Shown here piece by piece: positions 11,030 through 22,439 of a DNA stretch of 64,000 nt; positions within the stretch are counted from its first letter, which is position 1; each line of letters begins with the position of its first letter. The stretch covers positions 489,199 to 553,198 of the forward strand of contig CAUYUJ010022559.1 in NCBI GenBank assembly GCA_963575745.1, given 5' to 3'. A model generated the notes under the pieces. It saw nothing but the letters and a program-made list of their open reading frames with translations. It had not been told where the DNA came from and ran no database searches. This DNA is from Prorocentrum cordatum (Eukaryota > Sar > Dinophyceae > Prorocentrales > Prorocentraceae). A program made the translations under genes and the position numbers.

Positions 11030-11925
11030 ACTTCAAACAATTTATAGCAAATTTGCAGCGTCAGCTGCAGCAGAATCCTGCAAAACCTGACACATATTTT
11101 CGCGCGCGCCCACCGTTTTTGATAATTGCCCGCTGGGGCAGCGGCGCGGGCGATCGGGGACCAGCCGACGCCCCGCAGAAACAGGAAAGTTGGTTGTCGC
11201 ATGCCGTCACGCGGCAAGAGAAACAATGCGACTGACCCGAGGTTCCAGCCGCGCGGGGCACGGGGAAGGGGGGCGCGAGGGGGATGCGCCGAGATGCGCG
11301 CGTTGCGTCGCGAGTGCGCGGGGGTCGCGCCGGGCTGGGCGCGGGGGGGGGGGCCGGTGGCGTCGGCGCGAGATTGCGTCGCGTTGCCTCGATTGGGCCG
11401 CGCGGCCGCGTCGCGCCAGCGACCGCCATTTCTCGCGCTTGGCGACGCGCGACGCCCCGCCGCTATGGCGACGCGCGCCCAGTCGCGCCGCGCTGAGGCG
11501 CCGCTGGCCCCTCGCTCCGCCTGCCAGCGGGCATGTCCGAGCGCTGCGCTTCGCCCGCCTCGGGCGGGCGAGCGAGGCGCGGGCGCCAGGGGGGCGCGCG
11601 CGCGCGATGCGCGCAGCCCGCGTGGTCGGGGGCGTCGCGTCGCGGTCGCTGCTCCACGGCGCCATCGCCCCGCGGGCAGGGGCGCGCGGCGGCGCTGCGA
11701 GACCCGCCCCTGGCGACGCCGCAGCCGCCGCGCGACGGCGGGCGCGCCTCGGCGCCGTCGATGCGAAGATGGCGCAGGGGCGCGCGCGGTCCTTGCTCGT
11801 CTCGACGCGCGCGCGGGTCGCGAGCGGGTCGGTCGCCCCGCGCGACTATGCGCGACCGCAGGTGGGGCCGCTCGTGGCGCGCTGCTGCTTGCGAGAACTT
11901 GGAACGCGACAGAACTCGCCGTTAC
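11030..11925. other. CGCG-rich stretch, no gene seen
   Basis: Very CpG-rich sequence open in several frames at once, giving Arg/Ala/Gly-rich translations on both strands. I see no motif, and the openness follows from composition. Confidence 0.5.
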
Positions 11926-11929
11926 TTGT

Positions 11930-12660
11930 GGGAACCATGGGACACGCAAGTATTTCTAACAAACTTATGGAAATTACAGAAAACCTTTGGAAACCTTAGG
12001 AAACTTATGGAAACCTGGGAAAACCTTTGGGAACCATTGGAAACTCTAGAAAACCTTTGGGAACCAATGGAAATCTTTGGGAACCCATGGAAACCTTTTG
12101 AAACCTACGGAAACTATAGGAAACCATTGGGAAACGTTGAAAACCATTGGGAACCAATGGAAACCCTTTGAAACATACGGAAACTGTAGGAAACCATTGG
12201 GGACCGATGGAAACCCTTTGAAACCTACGGAAACTATAGGAAACCATTGGAAACATTAGAAACCATTGGGAACCAATGGAAACCATTTGAAACTCACGGA
12301 ACCTGTAGGAAACAATTGGAAACCGTTGGAAACCGTTGGGAACTTGTGTGAACTTTTGGAAACCTTGGAGAACCCTTGGGAACCCTCAGAAACATGGGAA
12401 AACATGTGGGGAACTCTTGGGAACGATAGGAAACCATTGGAGACCTTTCTGAGAACTAGTGGACACAATGGAAAACCAATGGGAACCAATGGAAGCCTTT
12501 GGAAACCATTGGAAACCCACGGGGGCCCTTGGGGATGCTTGGAAACCACGTTGGGGGACCTTGGGAACAAGTGGAAACCATTGAAAGCCCCAGCGAACTC
12601 ATTGCGTTTGTCGGAAACCTGGGAGAACCCGCGAGACTGGCATGCAGCACGTGGGACATG
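11930..12660 (+). repeat. GGAAACCATTGG-type minisatellite
   Basis: About 730 bp of a 10-16 bp unit (GGAAACCATTGGGAACC, GGAAACCTTTGG). It stays open in one frame as WKPLETLEN-like repeats, but is repeat sequence. Confidence 0.85.
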
Positions 12661-12775
12661 AGGAAACGCTTGCGACTTCGCTATACAGATGGAATTCGAA
12701 TTAACTTCGATGCGTAATTCAACGGGGCACTTCGTCAATCCTCGCGCGCATCGTCGCGCGTAAATCGGCGGAGGG

Positions 12776-12830
12776 GGGGGGGGGGGGGGGGGGGGGGTCG
12801 GGGGGGGAAGGCAGGGGGGGGGGGGCGGAG
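12776..12830 (+). repeat. Poly-G tract
   Basis: Long G runs broken by single other bases. Length in an assembly is unreliable. Confidence 0.85.
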
Positions 12831-13570
12831 TATAGGCGCCTCGAGGGCGGTCGATTGGGGAGTAGAAGTATGGGAATACTATTGGAGCGCACGGCGGTGC
12901 GACTTGCTCAACAATAACAATGCCTACGATGACAACGACAAGAACACCTAGCATTCAGTCAATCGAAAGCATGGATCAATTATGCGGGATCCGCCGATCG
13001 ACCAGGGTCCGCCACCGCCCCCGCGAACCAGCGGGGCGGGGGTTGGAACGCCCGCGCGCGCGTTAACGGCGCGGTCTCGATCTGGGGCGGCGCGCGAGCG
13101 CTTGCCGCGGCGGGCGGGGAGAGCTTGCGGCGGCGCGCGGCGGCAGAAACAGCGGGCCCTGTTGGGCGGCGCCCCCTTCCGGGTCGGGCGCGCGGCTCTT
13201 GAGCGCGCGCCTTATCCGCTCGACGATGGGGCGCGTGCCTCGCCCGGGGCGTCGCGCGCGCCGTCGCCGAGACGAACGGCCGTCAACGACGTTGCGGGTG
13301 CCGCGGTCGCTGCGGTTGCGGCCGCCGCGGTCGCTGCGGTTGCGGCCGCCGCGGCCGCGGTCGCTGCGGCCGCCGCGCCAGCGCGGCCCGCCGCCGTCGG
13401 TTCGGCGACGGCGGGCGCGCGCGGAGCCATCCCCCCGAGAGAACTGGCCCGCGGGATGGGCGCCGGCGCTCGGCGGCCAGCGCTTTTCGCAACTGCGCCT
13501 GCGTGGCCCGCGCGTTCCCGCGACGCCGCGCAAGCCGCGGGCGTTTTCGCCGATCTGCGAATCTTCCAGC
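12831..13570. other. CpG-rich intergenic sequence
   Basis: Arg/Ala/Gly-coding in every frame, with a short GCCGCGGTCGCTGCGGTTGC repeat near 13290-13375. No gene supported. Confidence 0.45.
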
Positions 13571-13573
13571 GGG

Positions 13574-14502
13574 GGTATGATGATGATGAGGAGGAGGAGG
13601 AGGAGGAGGAGGAGGAATATGAGGAGGAGGAAGAAGAGGAGGGGGAGGAAGAGGACGAGGGGAAGGAAGACGAGGAGGAGGAGAGGAGGGGGGGGGGGAG
13701 GTGGAGGAGGAGGAGGATCGGAGGGGGAGGAGGAGGAGGAGCAGGGGGGGGAACGCGAGGAGGAGGAGGGCGATAACGAAAAGGAAGACAAGGAGGAGGA
13801 AAAGGATCGAGGAGGAGGAGGACGAGGACGAGGACGAGGACGAAGAGGAGGAGGAGGAGGAGGAGGAGGAGAAAGAGGAGGATGAGGAATAGGAGGAGGA
13901 GGAAGAGGAGGAGGAAGAGGAGAAGGAGGAGGAGGAGGAGGGGAAGGAAGAGGAGGAGGAGAAGGAAAAAGAGGAGGAGGAAGGAGGAGGGAAGGTTGAA
14001 GGGAGGGAACCTAAAAGAGGAGGGGGGAGGGAGAGGGGGAGGAGGATGAAGAATGGAGATATGTAGGAAGGAGATAGGAGGTAAGAGGAAGGAAGAGGGA
14101 CGAGGGTTGAGAATGAGGATTGGAGAGGAGGAGGAGGAGGTGGGAGGACGAAAAGGAGGAGGAAGGAGGGGGGAAGAAAGGAGGAGGAGGAGGAGGGGTG
14201 GGCGGGGGGGGGAAAGGAGGGAGAGCAAAGGATGATATTGATATCCTCCTCCTCCTTCCTCCTCCCTCCCCTCCTCCACTTCCTCCCCTCCTCTTCCTCC
14301 TACCACCTTTTCCTCCTCTCCTCTTCCACTTCCTCCTCCTCCACCTCCCCTCTTCCTCCTCCTCCTCCTCCTCCTCTTCCACCTCCTCTATCCTCCTCCC
14401 TCCTCCACCTCCCCATCCACCTCCTCCTCCTCCTAAAATCCCCCTCCTCCTCCCCCTCCTCTTCCTCCTCCTCCTCCTCCTTCTCCTCCTCCTCCTCCTA
14501 TT
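13574..14502. repeat. Facing GAG and TCC arrays
   Basis: About 650 bp of plus-strand GAG/GGA purine repeat (13574-14230) switches at GGATGATATTGATATCCTCC into about 260 bp of TCC (14245-14502). The switch point is itself an inverted repeat. The whole is one very large imperfect inverted repeat. Confidence 0.85.
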
Positions 14503-14509
14503 GCGGGGG

Positions 14510-15330
14510 GAACTCGAGGGGGGGTGGCGGGGCGAGGAAGGGGGGGGGGGCGCTTGATCGCTGGAAGAGCGGAAGAGCGGGGGGCCTGGCCAGTCTTCGA
14601 AACGGCAGCCCGACGCGCGCGGGGCGCGCGGGGCGGGCTCATGCGGCGCTCCGAGAATCTGCGCGGAATGCAGCGCCGCGCACGTGTCCACGTCGCGCAC
14701 CGCGCGCGGGATGGCGGGGTTGTGAATGCGCCGAACCGAATACCGCCGCGGCCCCGCGTTGCCAGGTCCGCGCGCAGGCCTGGCGCGAACGCAAGAAGTC
14801 CCAGCGGAGCTCCGACAGCTTCCCTTTCTCGAAAGCGTCATGGCGACCTTCGGCCGCCGCGCGACCGCCTCCGGCGCAAATGTCGGAGTGGCTCGGCGCG
14901 CCCAAGGCGCCCGCGACCTTCGCAGAATGACAGCGACGACAAATGGCCGCGACGCGCTGCGCGGCGCGTGCGACCGCGGGCGCCGCGCGCGAATTGCGGC
15001 CCGCAGTCCAAACGGGATCGCGCGACGGCGTGGAAGCAGGGGGGCGCGCGCTTTGCGTGGAACATCCGCCTGCGACCGCCACCAGAGTGTCGCGGGTCCA
15101 ATGCAGGGCCGCCGCGCGTCAGAAAGACGGCGCGGTTTTCTCTGGCGGAGGCCTGCAGCGGTTTTGCTTGAAGTTCGTCCGCAGTATCTTGAAGTCCCCA
15201 CTCGACTATCTTGCGCTCTTTCCCCTCCGCTAGTAAGAACGCGTTCGTCGGGCGTTCCATGGGCCCCCGCGCGCCGCCGCTGCCCGGCTTGAATTACGTG
15301 GGCCGCGCGCCTCGGCGGGTCTTCCTGCGC
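14510..15330. other. CpG-rich intergenic sequence
   Basis: Open in many frames because of composition. No protein-like frame stands out before the SAP-like segment. Confidence 0.4.
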
Positions 15331-15332
15331 CT

Positions 15333-15521
15333 TCAGCCTGAAAGCTCGCCTTTGGGACCTGAGCTCGGAAAGCCTCGCTCCTCGCAGAGCCCCCTCAAAT
15401 GCGCCACCCTCGACGTCGTGGTCTTCGACGCGGTGGCCGGTGTCGCCCGCGACGCCCCCAGGCGTTGGCCGCGCGACGGCTTTCGCATTGACCTCCAAGC
15501 CTGTTCATCGCTGGAGGTCAC
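15333..15521 (-). CDS. SAP-like segment, possible pseudogene
   Basis: The minus-strand frame ends with VAHLRGLCEERGFPSSGPKG, which fits the SAP (DNA-binding helix-extended loop-helix) pattern of V-x-x-L-x-x-L-x-x-x-G-L-x-x-x-G-x-K-x-x-L. The frame then hits a stop where the second helix should finish. A shifted frame supplies RLKAQED, suggesting a one- or two-base indel. Only about 35 residues support the call, in CpG-rich surroundings, so it may be a relic or chance. Confidence 0.35.
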   Translation of the reverse strand: MTSSDEQAWRSMRKPSRGQRLGASRATPATASKTTTSRVAHLRGLCEERGFPSSGPKGELSG

Positions 15522-15619
15522 GCCGCCGAAATAGCACGCCTGCTGATAGCCTGGCTCGCGCAGGATGCAGCAAGGCAGCGCGGGGTCTAGGCGCGCGCGC
15601 CCGAAATCTCTTCAAACCT

Positions 15620-15960
15620 CATGGAATTCGCAAATCCGACGGACACATCGCGAAACCATGAACAACTGGAGGGAACCCAGCGAAACGAAGAAGAATTTGG
15701 CGAAACCCATTGAAACAATGAGTAACTTAAGAAAAACGGGCGAAACTATGAATAACTTGAGGAAACCCAGCGAAATTAGGAATAACTTGAGAAATCCTAG
15801 TTGAATTAAGAAGAACTTTGGGAAACCATTGAAATCAATATTAATAGGAACAAATCACACGAAATTTAAAATAACAAAGAAGAACCTGAGGAAACCCTGT
15901 GAAACTACGCGGAATTCGGCGAAACTGGTTGGATTTTCGAACAACCCTAGCAATTCAGAG
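15620..15960 (+). repeat. GAAACCCAGCGAAA-type degenerate repeat
   Basis: Units near 30 bp built on GGCGAAAC..ATGAATAACTTGAGGAAACC repeat with decay. They resemble the GGAAACC minisatellite at 11.9-12.7 kb. Confidence 0.65.
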
Positions 15961-16720
15961 CCGTGTATGTGATATTGAAGGGCACGCCCAGTACCCACGC
16001 GAAGCTAAATTGCGGGGCGGGGGCACGGGGGTCATGAGCCTTTGGTGCGACCCTTGATTGGGCCACGATGCGCGCGAGGGGCGTGCTTGGCGGGATTGGG
16101 GCGTTCCTTCTGTAGGGCCACGAAGCGGGTCGCGGGGCGCGTCAAGTGTTCGGGGCCACGAAGCGCGCGAAAGGCGCGTTGCAGCGGCGGGGCTGGGGGG
16201 CACGAGGGCGTTCCCACAGGCGCTCGCGGCGGAACGCGCGGAGGGCAGAAGCACGGGCGGGAGGAGGGAGGAGGGGGGAGCGGGAGGTGAGAGACGCGGG
16301 GCGTTGTTGCGTCAATGTCTGGACCCGACAAACGGACAGCTGGTGAAGGAAACAATTCGCAATCGCATGCGTGTCATGAAATTGTAAGTAGTATCGCGGG
16401 ATACACGCGACGACGCTTGGAAATCAGCATAACAAATTACCAAGTTGGCGCGGCGCAGGTAATTCAAATGTTGGGACCAATTGATAAAACGGCCCCGCGG
16501 GACTACATATGTTTAGTTTTGCGTATGTACTTTTGCATGCGGGCCGCATGATCCACACGGTAGACGACATGAACTTGGACGTTTTGGGCCGTGGGACATT
16601 CAGTGGTACGTATGCGCACGTGTCACCACAATTGAAAATTGCGACTGGAAACGTGGATACTAAAACGAATACACAGACGACAATTCATACGACGATTGTT
16701 GCCAGTACTCTTTCTGCGGC
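15961..16720. other. Mostly unique sequence, no gene assigned
   Basis: About 16070-16180 contains three GGGCCACGA-AGCG units resembling the 78-bp satellite at 22.4-24.1 kb. From 16315 the sequence becomes AT-richer and has two short plus-strand frames (16315-16551, 16509-16720), neither recognised. Confidence 0.4.
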
Positions 16721-16724
16721 GACG

Positions 16725-16979
16725 ACGACGACGAGGACGACGACGACGACGACGACTGCGACTACGACTGCTGCTGCGACTGCTGCTGCTACTACTGCTG
16801 CTCCTGCCTCTGCTGCTACTACTACCACCACTACTGCTGCTACTACTACCACCAACTACTGGCTCGCTAACTACTACTGCTAGCTTGCTGCTACTGCAGG
16901 CAAACAAGCTGCTACTGCTGCTGCTACTACTAACTACTAACTACCACAACTACTACTACTACTACTACAGCTACAACTA

Positions 16980-17011
<32 letters not shown>

Positions 17012-17228
17012 ACGACTACGACTACGACTACGACTACGACTACGACTACGACTACGACTACGACTACGACTACGACTACGACTACGACTACGACTACGAA
17101 CACGACTACGACTACGACTACGACTACGACTACGACTACGACTACGACTACGACTACGACTACGACTACGACTACTACTACTACTACTACTACTTCTACT
17201 ACTACGACTACGACTGCTACTGCTACTG

Positions 17229-17280
<52 letters not shown>

Positions 17281-17430
17281 CACTACCTCCAGCCTCACTC
17301 GCCGCCGCCGACGACGACGATGCCGACGTCGACACCGACGCAGACACCGACGCCAACGACGCCGACGCCAACGCCTTCCAGCGACGCCGACGCCGCCGCC
17401 GACGACGACGACGAAGACGACGAAGACGAC
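16725..17430 (+). repeat. GACTAC and related triplet arrays
   Basis: Acg/act triplets lead into a nearly pure TACGAC hexamer array (about 16984-17172), an ACT array (to 17283) and a GAC/GCC array (to 17430). Confidence 0.93.
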
Positions 17431-17504
17431 GGCGGTGGGCGGCCCCGGCCTGCCCCGCACGGCGTCGCGTCCTCCCGCGTTCGGGAGGACGCTCATTCTT
17501 TCTC

Positions 17505-17660
17505 CTCATCGCTCCTCCTCCTTCTCCTCCCCCCCCTCCTCCTCCTCCTTCTCCTCCTCTTCCTCCTGCTCCTCCCCCTTCTCCTGCTCCTCTTCCTTAG
17601 TCTTCCTCCTCCTTATCATCCTCCTCATCCTCCTGTTTCCTCCTCCTGATCTTTCCTCCT
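17505..17660 (+). repeat. CCT array
   Basis: Pyrimidine triplet array, followed to about 18055 by pyrimidine-rich sequence without a gene. Confidence 0.8.
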
Positions 17661-18065
17661 ACTCCGATCCTGCGCCCCATGCCTCAATCCCCCTCTATCT
17701 CATCCTCCACGTCCCCCTCGCCCTTTGCTTCCTTCTCCCCGTTCATTTTCGCCTCTCCCCTTGTCATGCTACGCGTGCAGTCGCTGCTCGCCCATAAGGG
17801 CCCTCCCACCTGGAGTGCTATCCTTCCCACCTCCTGCCCCCACTCGGCCACGCCCCTGACCCTCTGACCCCCCCGCCCCTCAGTCTCTGCATGATGCCCC
17901 CACCATGCCTACCCTGTCCTTCTCCTCCTCCTCCTTCTCCTCCTCCTTCTCCTCTACCTCCGCAGCCGCTACAGCAGAGGGTCCTGCAAGGCCGCCACCC
18001 CGCTGCCCTGGAAAGTCACCAGGACCCAGGACAGGATGAACGGCGGGCGGGCGACGGCGCTCGCG

Positions 18066-18154
18066 TCGTCGTCGTCGTAGTCGTCGTCGTCGTCGTCGTC
18101 GACGTCGCCTTCGTCGTCGACGTCGACGTCGAAGTCGACGTCGACGTCGACACA

Positions 18155-18196
<42 letters not shown>

Positions 18197-18215
18197 CTCG
18201 TCGTCGTTCTTGTCG
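18066..18215 (+). repeat. GTC trinucleotide array
   Basis: GTC/GAC triplets, mostly pure. Confidence 0.9.
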
Positions 18216-19230
18216 TCGTTCCCAGCCTCCCGACCGGCCGAAACCCGCTCAAAATAGATCCCTGGATAGAGCACCCGTTTTCCGAGCCGCATCCAGCCGT
18301 GGCGACGAGAGGGGCCCCCGAGGGCCAGAAAGCCTCGAAACCTCGGCGCGAAGCTGTCCAGGAGGAAAAGGTGGGAGGAGAGGGAGGAGAGCAACTGCCA
18401 CTCGACATGAGGACCCCGCGCGCCTCATGTTTTAATGGACTGCTCTTTGGGAGGATGAGAAGGGATTGGCCGGGGGTGGTGGGGGCGCAGACGGGGGCCG
18501 TAGCATTTTCAAAATGGTGCTCTCGTCGAGGATATCTTCGTGCCACGTCTTAGATGTGCTCCTCGCCTGCGATACCTCGTTTTCGAAACGGTGCTCTCGC
18601 CTGAGATATCGGCATTTTCGAAACGGTGATCTCGCCTGAGATATCCTCGTCTTTAACACGGTGGAGGACCCTTCAGCAAAGTTGAGCTAGCTCAGAGAAG
18701 TCATTCATACCGCTACGCTGCTGCAACGCAAGTGCAAAGGCCGCGACTGGCTGCGAATGCGGAGGATGGAGGATGAAAGGAAAGAGGGATGGAGGGAGAG
18801 GAGGGGAGAGAAGAGGAGAAGAGGAGGAGTGGGGTGGAGGAATTTGGAGGGGAAAGAAGGAAAAGGGCCTAGAGGGGGAGGGGGCGCCTGCACGGAGCGA
18901 AAGTAATCTGGCGGGCAATGCCTGCTCTGCCGAGGCTGCACACAGGCTGAAACGTCGCAGCATCAAGGAGCACCACACCGACTAACGAAGTCATCGCATT
19001 GAACATGCATCACAACAAGAACAACAAGGGCACGCGGCATCAAGGAGGAGGAGGGGGAGGACGAGGAGGAGGAGGAAAATGAGGAGGAGGAGGAGCAGCA
19101 GCAGCAGCAGAAAGAGGAGTATGGGGGTTGAAAGGAGTAAGAAGAGGAGGAGGGTGTGAAGCAGGGGAGAATTATTCAGGAGGGTAATGAAGAGGAAGGA
19201 TCGAGGAGGGCTTATGCCCATCTCTGGCTG
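18216..19230. other. Repeats between arrays, no gene
   Basis: Contains a minus-strand copy of the dispersed GCCACGGCTGGAT repeat (about 18262-18330), three to four ~45-bp units with TTTTCGAAACGGTG and GAGATATC (18508-18655), and GGA-rich stretches at 18770-18880 and 19045-19160. Confidence 0.55.
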
Positions 19231-19233
19231 CGT

Positions 19234-19610
19234 CTATTGCGATTCCGGGAACAGCTTCGGTAGCAGAAACTCAAAAATGTGCACCAACACGGGCAGCGCC
19301 ATGCTGTTCCCCGCAAGTCGCCCCATGCCTGCGACACTGGACAGAGGCGCGATGGCTCCAGGGTCCATGCCCTGGAGCCGAAACATCTCGGCAGGGAGCA
19401 TGTACCTCCTGTGCGACGTGAGCCAGTAGCCCCTAGGCCGGCGCCGAATTAGAGTTGGGCTGCGCTCGAAAAATGCTTGCGCAAACTGTGGGTTGCTGTC
19501 AGCGGCCAGTGGGCACTCGGCATTGAGAGGCACGTGAGCGCCTTCAAGGTCAACCCGTATCATATGGACGCACGATAAAGATGCAAGGGCCGCGGGGCGT
19601 GGCCAGCGAA
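19234..19610 (-). CDS. DNA cytosine-C5 methyltransferase, 3' block
   Basis: This is the C-terminal part of the enzyme whose N-terminal part lies at 19752-20486. It reads PTLIRRRPRGYWLTSHRRYM (end of the target-recognition region), then EMFRLQGM (motif IX) and GRLAGNSMALPVLVHIFEFL (motif X, the conserved GN), ending TAG at 19234. The order and strand are right for one protein. The two blocks are in different frames with stops between them, so an intron of roughly 100-190 bp or a frameshift separates them. The exact acceptor was not fixed. The 5' end of this block is approximate. Confidence 0.75.
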
Positions 19611-19751
19611 GACGGACAAGGATGGGCCGAAGGAGAAGGATTCAAGGGTAACCTGGGACAACTGCTCACCCTTACTATATGCGGGTTGGTTGTACGCGCC
19701 CTCAATAAACCCTCAAAGCGGGGGCGTCGGGGCGGCAAAGCCCGTTGCATC

Positions 19752-20486
19752 AACGTCAATTGCCCATGTCTGCCTCCGCGGATTAATGCCGCGCCGCCTT
19801 AGCTTCCGCAGACACTTCTTCAAAACCTTACAGGCATTAGAGTTCCGGCACGCTGACGGCAGGGACCCTCGCGGGCCCTTGACGGGCTCCAGAAAAGCAG
19901 AAAGCGGCGGTGAGGGTGCGCCGGGGCCTCTGGGAAGCTTGGGCACTAGACGTTCGCCCTCCCTGATGCCTACTATGTAAACTCGGGGCCGCAATTGCGG
20001 GAGTCCGAACTCAGACGCTAGATATCTCCGATATTTCACAATGTATCCAGCTCGTTGGCAGTCTCCTATCACTTTTGCCATGCTCTCGCCACCGTTGTGA
20101 GTGAGCAGACCAGCAGAATTCTCCAAGACAAACGCCCTGATACTGCCTCGTCTCAAGGTGCGAATCACCTCCTCATACACGTCGGACCGGCAATCTGCAA
20201 ATCCTTCCCGTCTCCCCACTGGCGAAAAAGGTTGGCACGGAAATCCACACACGTAAATGTCGATTGGAGGGAGCTGGTCCACGCGACGGCCGATGATGTT
20301 GGGGTAGAAGATCTTCGGCTCATGATTCAGCTCGATGAACTGTCGGCAGAACGCGTCGGAATCGCAGCTCCACCTGTGTGAGATTCGCAACCGGCCAGCT
20401 TTCACAGCAGCACATTGCCCCAAAGCCCACACGGGGCAATCTGTGCCGCTGCAATCCGTGCCGATGCGCACCCACTTCGGGCGCAT
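19752..20486 (-). CDS. DNA cytosine-C5 methyltransferase, 5' block
   Basis: This block carries most of the catalytic domain that transfers methyl from S-adenosylmethionine to C5 of cytosine in DNA. Counting from Met at 20486: motif I is GTDCSGTDCP at residues 9-18, and motif IV is GFPCQPFSP with catalytic Cys84. Motif VI is LENS at 121-124 (Glu122), and motif VIII is QLRPR at 164-168. Met20486 was chosen because it sits just before motif I. An upstream pyrimidine tract ending in CAAG (near 20500) could be an acceptor, so a further 5' exon is possible. With the 19234-19610 block the protein would be about 370 residues, a catalytic-only enzyme without visible chromatin-reading domains. Dinoflagellate retrotransposons are known to carry C5 methyltransferases, but no reverse transcriptase lies next to this one. 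Confidence 0.85.
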
Positions 20487-20489
20487 ATT

Positions 20490-21470
20490 GACAGCCCTTG
20501 CGCCAAAATTGCCGTTGAAAGGAAAGCGGGAGAGGTGAGGATGAGGGCAATGATTCAAGTGTGTCCCGCCTGGGGCCGCCTCGCCAGAGCTGACGCAGGC
20601 TGAACTGAACTGAACTGAACGCATGGACCCGGAGACGATATCCATACGGAGGACCGCGCGTGGCCCAGGGGGGGTTACACGATGGATTGGGGAGGGATGG
20701 GGGGGGGAGGGAGCGGATGGGGAGGAAGGGGAGAGGGCGACGGGTCGTCAAACCAGGGGGGTCCGAGCGCGGGTCGACGGCGTCGGGGCCCCCACTGACG
20801 ATCGGAGCGTCGATGCCGTTGTTTCGAAGCTCCCGTCGGCGTGGGTGCGGGCTCGATCTCTTGAAAGTCGGGACAGCTGCGCGGCCGCGAGAGAGCTCGG
20901 ACGAATAACTGAGGTGTCGGCCCATCGGGTCATCGTGAAAAGCTCTCGTCTGCTCGCGGGTCGCTTTCCTCCGTCTGACCAGCCTTCTCCCCCTCGTCTG
21001 CCTCATCTTTCCGAGTATAAGTTCCTCCAGCTTGTTCTCCCCTCTCTCCCCCTTCGCCCTACCCTTGTGATGTTGTCCCTCCACTTTCTCCCTGGGGCCC
21101 TTCCGCCTCCATCACCCTCCTCGCTCCTCTTTCCTGGGCCCTCCGCTGCATCCCTCCCCCACCTTCGCATCCTCCCCCTCCTCCTCTTTGTCATCCTCTT
21201 TCTCTGCGTTCTCCTCCTCGGGGAGGTGGATATGTGATGACCCCATCATCTTGTGTCAAGCTGCTTGCCGCAGCACGGCCACACGTGGGCTCTCGCTGCG
21301 CTGGCCCCAGCGCTGCATGCGAGCAGCGCCCCAGAATCCCACCAGCCCGTTGGGCGTAGGTGGTCTGGGGAGCCTCCTCTTCCAATCCCCTCCTTCTCCT
21401 TCGGGGAGGGGCTTGCCCCTCCCCCGCCCTCCCCCCTGGACCTGGACAGGGGATTTCGCTGGCACTTGGA
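20490..21470. other. Upstream region of methyltransferase, no gene
   Basis: Contains a short CTGAA microsatellite (about 20597-20620) and pyrimidine-rich sequence (21030-21230). No second gene is seen. Confidence 0.5.
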
Positions 21471-21474
21471 GCGT

Positions 21475-22400
21475 TCAAGATGGCCCAACACTGGCCCAAG
21501 AGCGCCTCGGAAGGGCCCAAGATGAGTTCCAAGATGGCTCAAGATAGCTCAAAAAGCCTCAAGATGGCTCCCAAGACGCTCCAAGAGGTCCTCAACCCGC
21601 TCAAAGACAGCTCCAAGAGGCTTCCGAGACCGTCAAGGAGGCTTCCAAGAAGCCCAAATCCTTCAAACACCTGAGGAACATGAATGATGTTTGCATCGTC
21701 GCCCGTTCGGTCTCGATAGCTTTCCCCGCCCCCCCCCCGGGGGGGCCGCCCCGCCGCGGGGGCCCGGGGCCCCGGATACGGGGGCCCCCCCGGCCGGGGG
21801 GGAGCGGGGGTCCCCCCGACCCCCCGGGGCCCCCGGCCCCCGGGGGGGGGCCCACTTCCCCCCCCCGCGGGATGGGGGGATAGCCCACCCCCCCCCCGGA
21901 GGGGTGCCCGGGGGGGGGGGACCCCCAGGGGGGGGGCCCCCAGGGCCCCCGGTGGCCCGGGGTTCCCCCCCCCCCCGGGTGCGGGCCCGGGCCCCCCCCC
22001 CGGGGGGGGGGGGGAGGGGCCTCCCCCCCCCGGGGGCCGGAGGCCTCAAGCTGGCTCCAAGATGGCCCATGAAGGCCCCAAGAGAGGCCCAGGAGAGCCC
22101 CAAGGCTGCCCCAAGAGCGACCAGGCGCGTTCCAAGAACGCCCCAGGAGCGCCCCAAGAGACAATGTGTGGGGCTCCCGAGGGGCAGCCCTAATTTGCGA
22201 ACCCATCTTGTTGTTTCGGTGTCCTCGAACAGCGTCCCCAATGCTCCCAAGAGCGCCCCAAGAGGGCCCCAAGAGGCGCCCAGACGGCCCCAAGAGGCGC
22301 CCAAGAGGCACCCGAAACAGCTCCCTAGAGGCACCCGAGAGGCTTCACGAGGATTTCCGAGGTACCCAAGATGCACCTAGACGTTCCAAGAGGGCTAAAA
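21475..22400 (+). repeat. CCAAGA-type repeat with G/C-only core
   Basis: Both flanks (21475-21660 and 22050-22390) are degenerate units of GCCCCAAGAGGC/GCTCCAAGATGG. Between about 21720 and 22050 the sequence is almost only runs of C and G. Such a stretch is prone to sequencing and polishing error. Confidence 0.75.
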
Positions 22401-22439
22401 AAAGCCTGGCGAAGGACATAACCACAGATATCGTATTCG

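Noticed and set aside
10957-11949. A 330-residue minus-strand frame and a 277-residue plus-strand frame in the same place
   Set aside because: CpG-rich composition keeps all frames open. Arg/Ala/Gly bias and no motif.
11533-12171. Frame with NLWEPMEIFGNPWKP-like repeats suggesting a repeat protein
   Set aside because: The underlying DNA is a short-period minisatellite with variable unit length (10-16 bp), not codon-based units.
16639-17649. Long open frames of Tyr-Asp, Leu or Val repeats
   Set aside because: They are translations of TACGAC, ACT and CCT arrays, open on both strands at once.
8418-20486. The methyltransferase and the 8.4-9.7 kb gene as parts of one transposon
   Set aside because: Ten kilobases of simple repeats separate them and no shared terminal repeats were found.
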